51,087 bases of DNA from Myxococcales bacterium. Lineage in GTDB: Bacteria > Lernaellota > Lernaellaia > Lernaellales > Lernaellaceae. The position numbers were made by a program, and so were the translations under genes. The stretch covers positions 1 to 51,087 of the forward strand of contig JAAYVF010000106.1 of assembly GCA_012517325.1 (NCBI GenBank), written 5' to 3'. Position 1 is the stretch's first letter; every line of letters starts with the position of its first letter. The notes beneath the pieces were generated by a model. That model did not search any database. It worked only from the letters and a program-made list of their open reading frames with translations, and was not told the DNA's origin. Below are positions 47,813 through 51,087 of this stretch, piece by piece.

Positions 47813-50140
47813 ATGAAACGATTGCTGTCGATGGCGTTTTTCTCGGTCTTACTACTAGCCTTGTCGGTGCTGGTCGGTTGCGCGGGCAACGACGACGACG
47901 ATAACGAAAATCAAATCGTCGATGACGACACCGTCGTCGACGACGACGACGATGATGACGACGACGACAATGACGACGACAATGACGATAACGATGATAA
48001 CGACGATAACGACAACGACGACAATGATGATAATGACGACAACGACGATAACGACGACAACGACACCACGCCGCCGCCCGATGTGACCAACGAAGCGCGG
48101 GCGGCCGGTTTCAAACTCTATTACCAGGAACGGCTCAGCCGCCTGTTGCTGGCCTGGAACCGCTTCGGACTGGCCGGCGACGCGGTGCCGGCGACCAATA
48201 TCCGCAAGCATTTCATCGCCAAGGACGGTAATGAATTCGAGGTTCAGGCGGGCGAAACCGACAACAACGACCTGGGCAAGTCGATCTGGACGGCGTGGAA
48301 CGCCTACCGTCATTTCACCGGCCGCGACCTCGAATTGACGCTGATCCGCATGTTCGAGGGCCTCTCCTACTACGAAGCAATCACCGGGCATACCGGGATC
48401 ACCTCGCGCGAAGTCCTGCCCGGCTGGACGCGGGTCATGGACGGCGTCAGCGATACCGTCACCCGGACGAAATACGGCGACCCGGTCACCCCGCCCGTCG
48501 CGTTCTCGACGGAACTGGAAACGGAAATCCTCGACACGTTCTATGACGGCATCGTGATGACCTACCGCGAGAATCCCGGCGAATATTATTACGCGCTCAA
48601 GCCGATCAGCGAACTGACCAGCTTCGCCATCACCTATGTCTTTTCCGAACCCGACAATTTCATGCGCATCTCCAATTGCTGCTCGTCGTGGAAAATCTCG
48701 CAACTGGGCATTTGGGAAGGCGCCTATTGGGGCAATCACAACAGCCGCGACAACTTCCCCGACATGGCGATCGGCTATCTGGCCGCGCTGGACGCCGCCA
48801 CCGAAGCCGGGCTGCCCGCCGACCTGCAAACGGCGGTGAACGACGCCGTCGCGGCCGGCCACCGCATCGGCGACCGCATCATCGCCGACGGCGACATCCA
48901 GATGACCGTGGCGGAAACGGGCGATTACGACGAACTGATCCCCGGCGGCCAGGTGCGCCCCGACGGCACCACCGAATGGCAGGATCTGGGATCGTTTTCC
49001 TCGTGCCCGATGGTCTATCTGGCCAAGGCCATTTCCACCGCGGGCCTGGACGATCCGGTTCCCGAGATGCCGCTGCCCGGCTCGATCGAAATGAGCGCCC
49101 TGCGCGAACTGCTGCGCCTGCTGGGCATCACCGACCCGATCCTTCCGATTTTGAACTGCCGGTCGCTCGACGACGCCTTCTTCGGCCTCACCTGGGCCGA
49201 TTTCCTCTCCGGCGAGATTTTCGGCCGGCCCTGGTATGAAATCGCCTTCGAGGTCGCCGACCTCTTCCCCGAGCTGTTCCCGACGCTCATCGGTTCCTCG
49301 GCCGACGATTTCTCGGAAATGGAAATGGGCGCCATGGCTGTCTGCTATTACGCCAAGATCACCGAAAAAACCGACCTCGAACGGACCGCGCGGCACACGC
49401 TTTCCAATCTGGTCGACATGCACCGCATCCTGGCCGAACTGGCTTATTCAGCCGCCGCCAGCCCCAACCGGCAAGGCGACGGCACGGAATTCGACGACCT
49501 GATCGCCTCGCTGGAAGACCAGCTCTATTACGCCGCGCTGATGGGCGCGCAATGCGGCGTCGACGCCCCCCGCGAGGATTACAACGGCTTCAGCACCGCC
49601 GAGGCGCAAAACGCCTATCTGGAAAGCATCCTCGCCCTGGGCGACACCTCGCCGTGGGCGTTGCTCACCGACGAGGACATCCAGACCGCCATCGACAACC
49701 GATTGGCCGAACTGGCCGCCGACGAATACTGGCTCTACGATCGCTATTACGAGCGGTTCGGCGACACCTATCCGGTGCGCCGCGCCGGCGACGGCTACGA
49801 GGCGATCGGCGCGGACGGCAATTGGCAGGCGGCGGAAAATCCGCGGCATATCCAATTCTCGGCCAGCAACCTGCTGTACGACCTGCCGCTATGCACCAAC
49901 GCGCCGTGGGTGTTGTCGTGCGATTGGGCGGCGCTCGGCTGCGCCCGGCCGGACCTGGACGATTCGGGCGGCGTTGACGCCGCCGACCAGGCGCTCTTCG
50001 ACACGGCGATGTCGACCTATGCGGGCGTGCCGTGCGAGGCGGCCAACAATTGGTGCGACGGTGCGGATCTGAATCGCGACGGCGCCGCCGACGACAACGA
50101 TACGGCCTTCATGACCGCGGCTCAGGGGTGTGTGCGGTAG
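47813..50140 (+). CDS. Large lipoprotein with Asp/Asn linker and C-terminal dockerin-like EF-hand loops
   Basis: The 775-residue protein has a signal peptide with lipobox SVLVGC, then AGNDDDDNENQ and an Asp/Asn linker to about residue 84. A long mostly alpha-helical domain follows (about 90-690), starting FKLYYQERLSRLLLAWNRFG, with many Trp and Tyr and few Cys. It recalls alpha/alpha-barrel carbohydrate-active proteins, but I cannot name a family. The last 60 residues have two Ca-binding loops in dockerin spacing: DLDDSGGVDAADQALF and DLNRDGAADDNDTAFM. I infer a surface lipoprotein with Ca-dependent folding or docking at its C-terminus. Confidence 0.8.
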   Translation: MKRLLSMAFFSVLLLALSVLVGCAGNDDDDNENQIVDDDTVVDDDDDDDDDDNDDDNDDNDDNDDNDNDDNDDNDDNDDNDDNDTTPPPDVTNEARAAGFKLYYQERLSRLLLAWNRFGLAGDAVPATNIRKHFIAKDGNEFEVQAGETDNNDLGKSIWTAWNAYRHFTGRDLELTLIRMFEGLSYYEAITGHTGITSREVLPGWTRVMDGVSDTVTRTKYGDPVTPPVAFSTELETEILDTFYDGIVMTYRENPGEYYYALKPISELTSFAITYVFSEPDNFMRISNCCSSWKISQLGIWEGAYWGNHNSRDNFPDMAIGYLAALDAATEAGLPADLQTAVNDAVAAGHRIGDRIIADGDIQMTVAETGDYDELIPGGQVRPDGTTEWQDLGSFSSCPMVYLAKAISTAGLDDPVPEMPLPGSIEMSALRELLRLLGITDPILPILNCRSLDDAFFGLTWADFLSGEIFGRPWYEIAFEVADLFPELFPTLIGSSADDFSEMEMGAMAVCYYAKITEKTDLERTARHTLSNLVDMHRILAELAYSAAASPNRQGDGTEFDDLIASLEDQLYYAALMGAQCGVDAPREDYNGFSTAEAQNAYLESILALGDTSPWALLTDEDIQTAIDNRLAELAADEYWLYDRYYERFGDTYPVRRAGDGYEAIGADGNWQAAENPRHIQFSASNLLYDLPLCTNAPWVLSCDWAALGCARPDLDDSGGVDAADQALFDTAMSTYAGVPCEAANNWCDGADLNRDGAADDNDTAFMTAAQGCVR
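47937..48065. repeat. Asp/Asn-coding low-complexity tract
   Basis: About 43 consecutive GAY or AAY codons, mostly in a GAC-GAT-AAC quasi-period, form the linker after the lipidated Cys of the 775-residue lipoprotein. Confidence 0.7.
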
Positions 50141-50346
50141 GGGCAAATCCTCAACACGCAAATATCTTGAGTGAATGACGAAAAATAAGCCTCTTCCCAA
50201 GATCTTGGATCGGACACATCCGGTAACAGTTCAATACAATACATCCACAAACTTCCTCCTTTCGCCGTGCCATACTTTATCGGGTTCCGCTGAATTGTTC
50301 ACGCCATTTCAGCAATAACAACTCGGATCGGCAAAGGAGAACAACA

Positions 50347-51087
<741 letters not shown>

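Noticed and set aside
47855-49423. Open frame of 522 codons antisense to the dockerin-like lipoprotein
   Set aside because: It is a shadow of a high-GC gene; its end is poly-Val/Ile created by the Asp/Asn linker read backwards.

Overview
The window is high-GC DNA from a Gram-negative bacterium. Supporting signs are lipobox lipoproteins, a Blc-type lipocalin, an M23 peptidase, RecN, RarA and a selenocysteine tRNA. Several secreted proteins carry myxobacteria-style Cys-rich segments (CGDGICG, CDDGLFCNG) and very long Asp/Asn-rich linkers. I read it as a deltaproteobacterial or Myxococcota-like lineage, probably a poorly sampled phylum. I cannot place it more exactly without a search.

Layout. 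0-2 kb: a truncated minus-strand gene, a repeat-bearing intergenic stretch and an EamA permease with a His-rich tail. 2-10.4 kb: secreted and lipidated surface proteins (propeller-like protein, PLC-like lipoprotein, Asp-box protein, small Asp-tailed protein) plus a radical SAM/SPASM enzyme. 10.5-13.8 kb: membrane protein, PlsC-type acyltransferase, SDR epimerase-like protein and lipocalin. 13.9-18.8 kb: a decayed integrative element at the 3' end of tRNA-Sec (selC), carrying a sigma-54 activator divergent from amt-glnK. 19-25.3 kb: lipoprotein, M23 peptidase and two tandem M14 carboxypeptidases. 25.4-31.6 kb: MBL hydrolase, then purD-purE-tsaC-like-DUF1015-methyltransferase-rfbD. 31.7-36.6 kb: two paralogous multi-pass acyltransferase-like proteins, a sulfatase-fold enzyme and a TtcA-like PP-loop protein. 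36.7-40.5 kb: hybrid histidine kinase lacking its phospho-acceptor His, small membrane protein, GNAT and endonuclease IV. 40.4-46.2 kb (minus strand): recN, nadK, a glycosyltransferase, a SurA-N-like protein and a lipoprotein. 46.4-51 kb: rarA and two large Asp/Asn-linker lipoproteins, the last truncated by the window end.

The most distinctive theme is a family of exported proteins built on one Asp/Asn-rich low-complexity linker in two mirrored layouts. In five proteins the linker follows an N-terminal lipid-attachment Cys. In five others it is C-terminal and the chain ends in a short Cys tail (four with GCGC, one with CCG). The tail looks like an unrecognised C-terminal surface-sorting or anchoring tag. 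A palindromic DNA repeat has also entered the linker of two otherwise unrelated lipoproteins in the same frame. The second theme is the selC island, which puts an ammonium-sensing module (Amt, PII, sigma-54 activator) on a mobile element.
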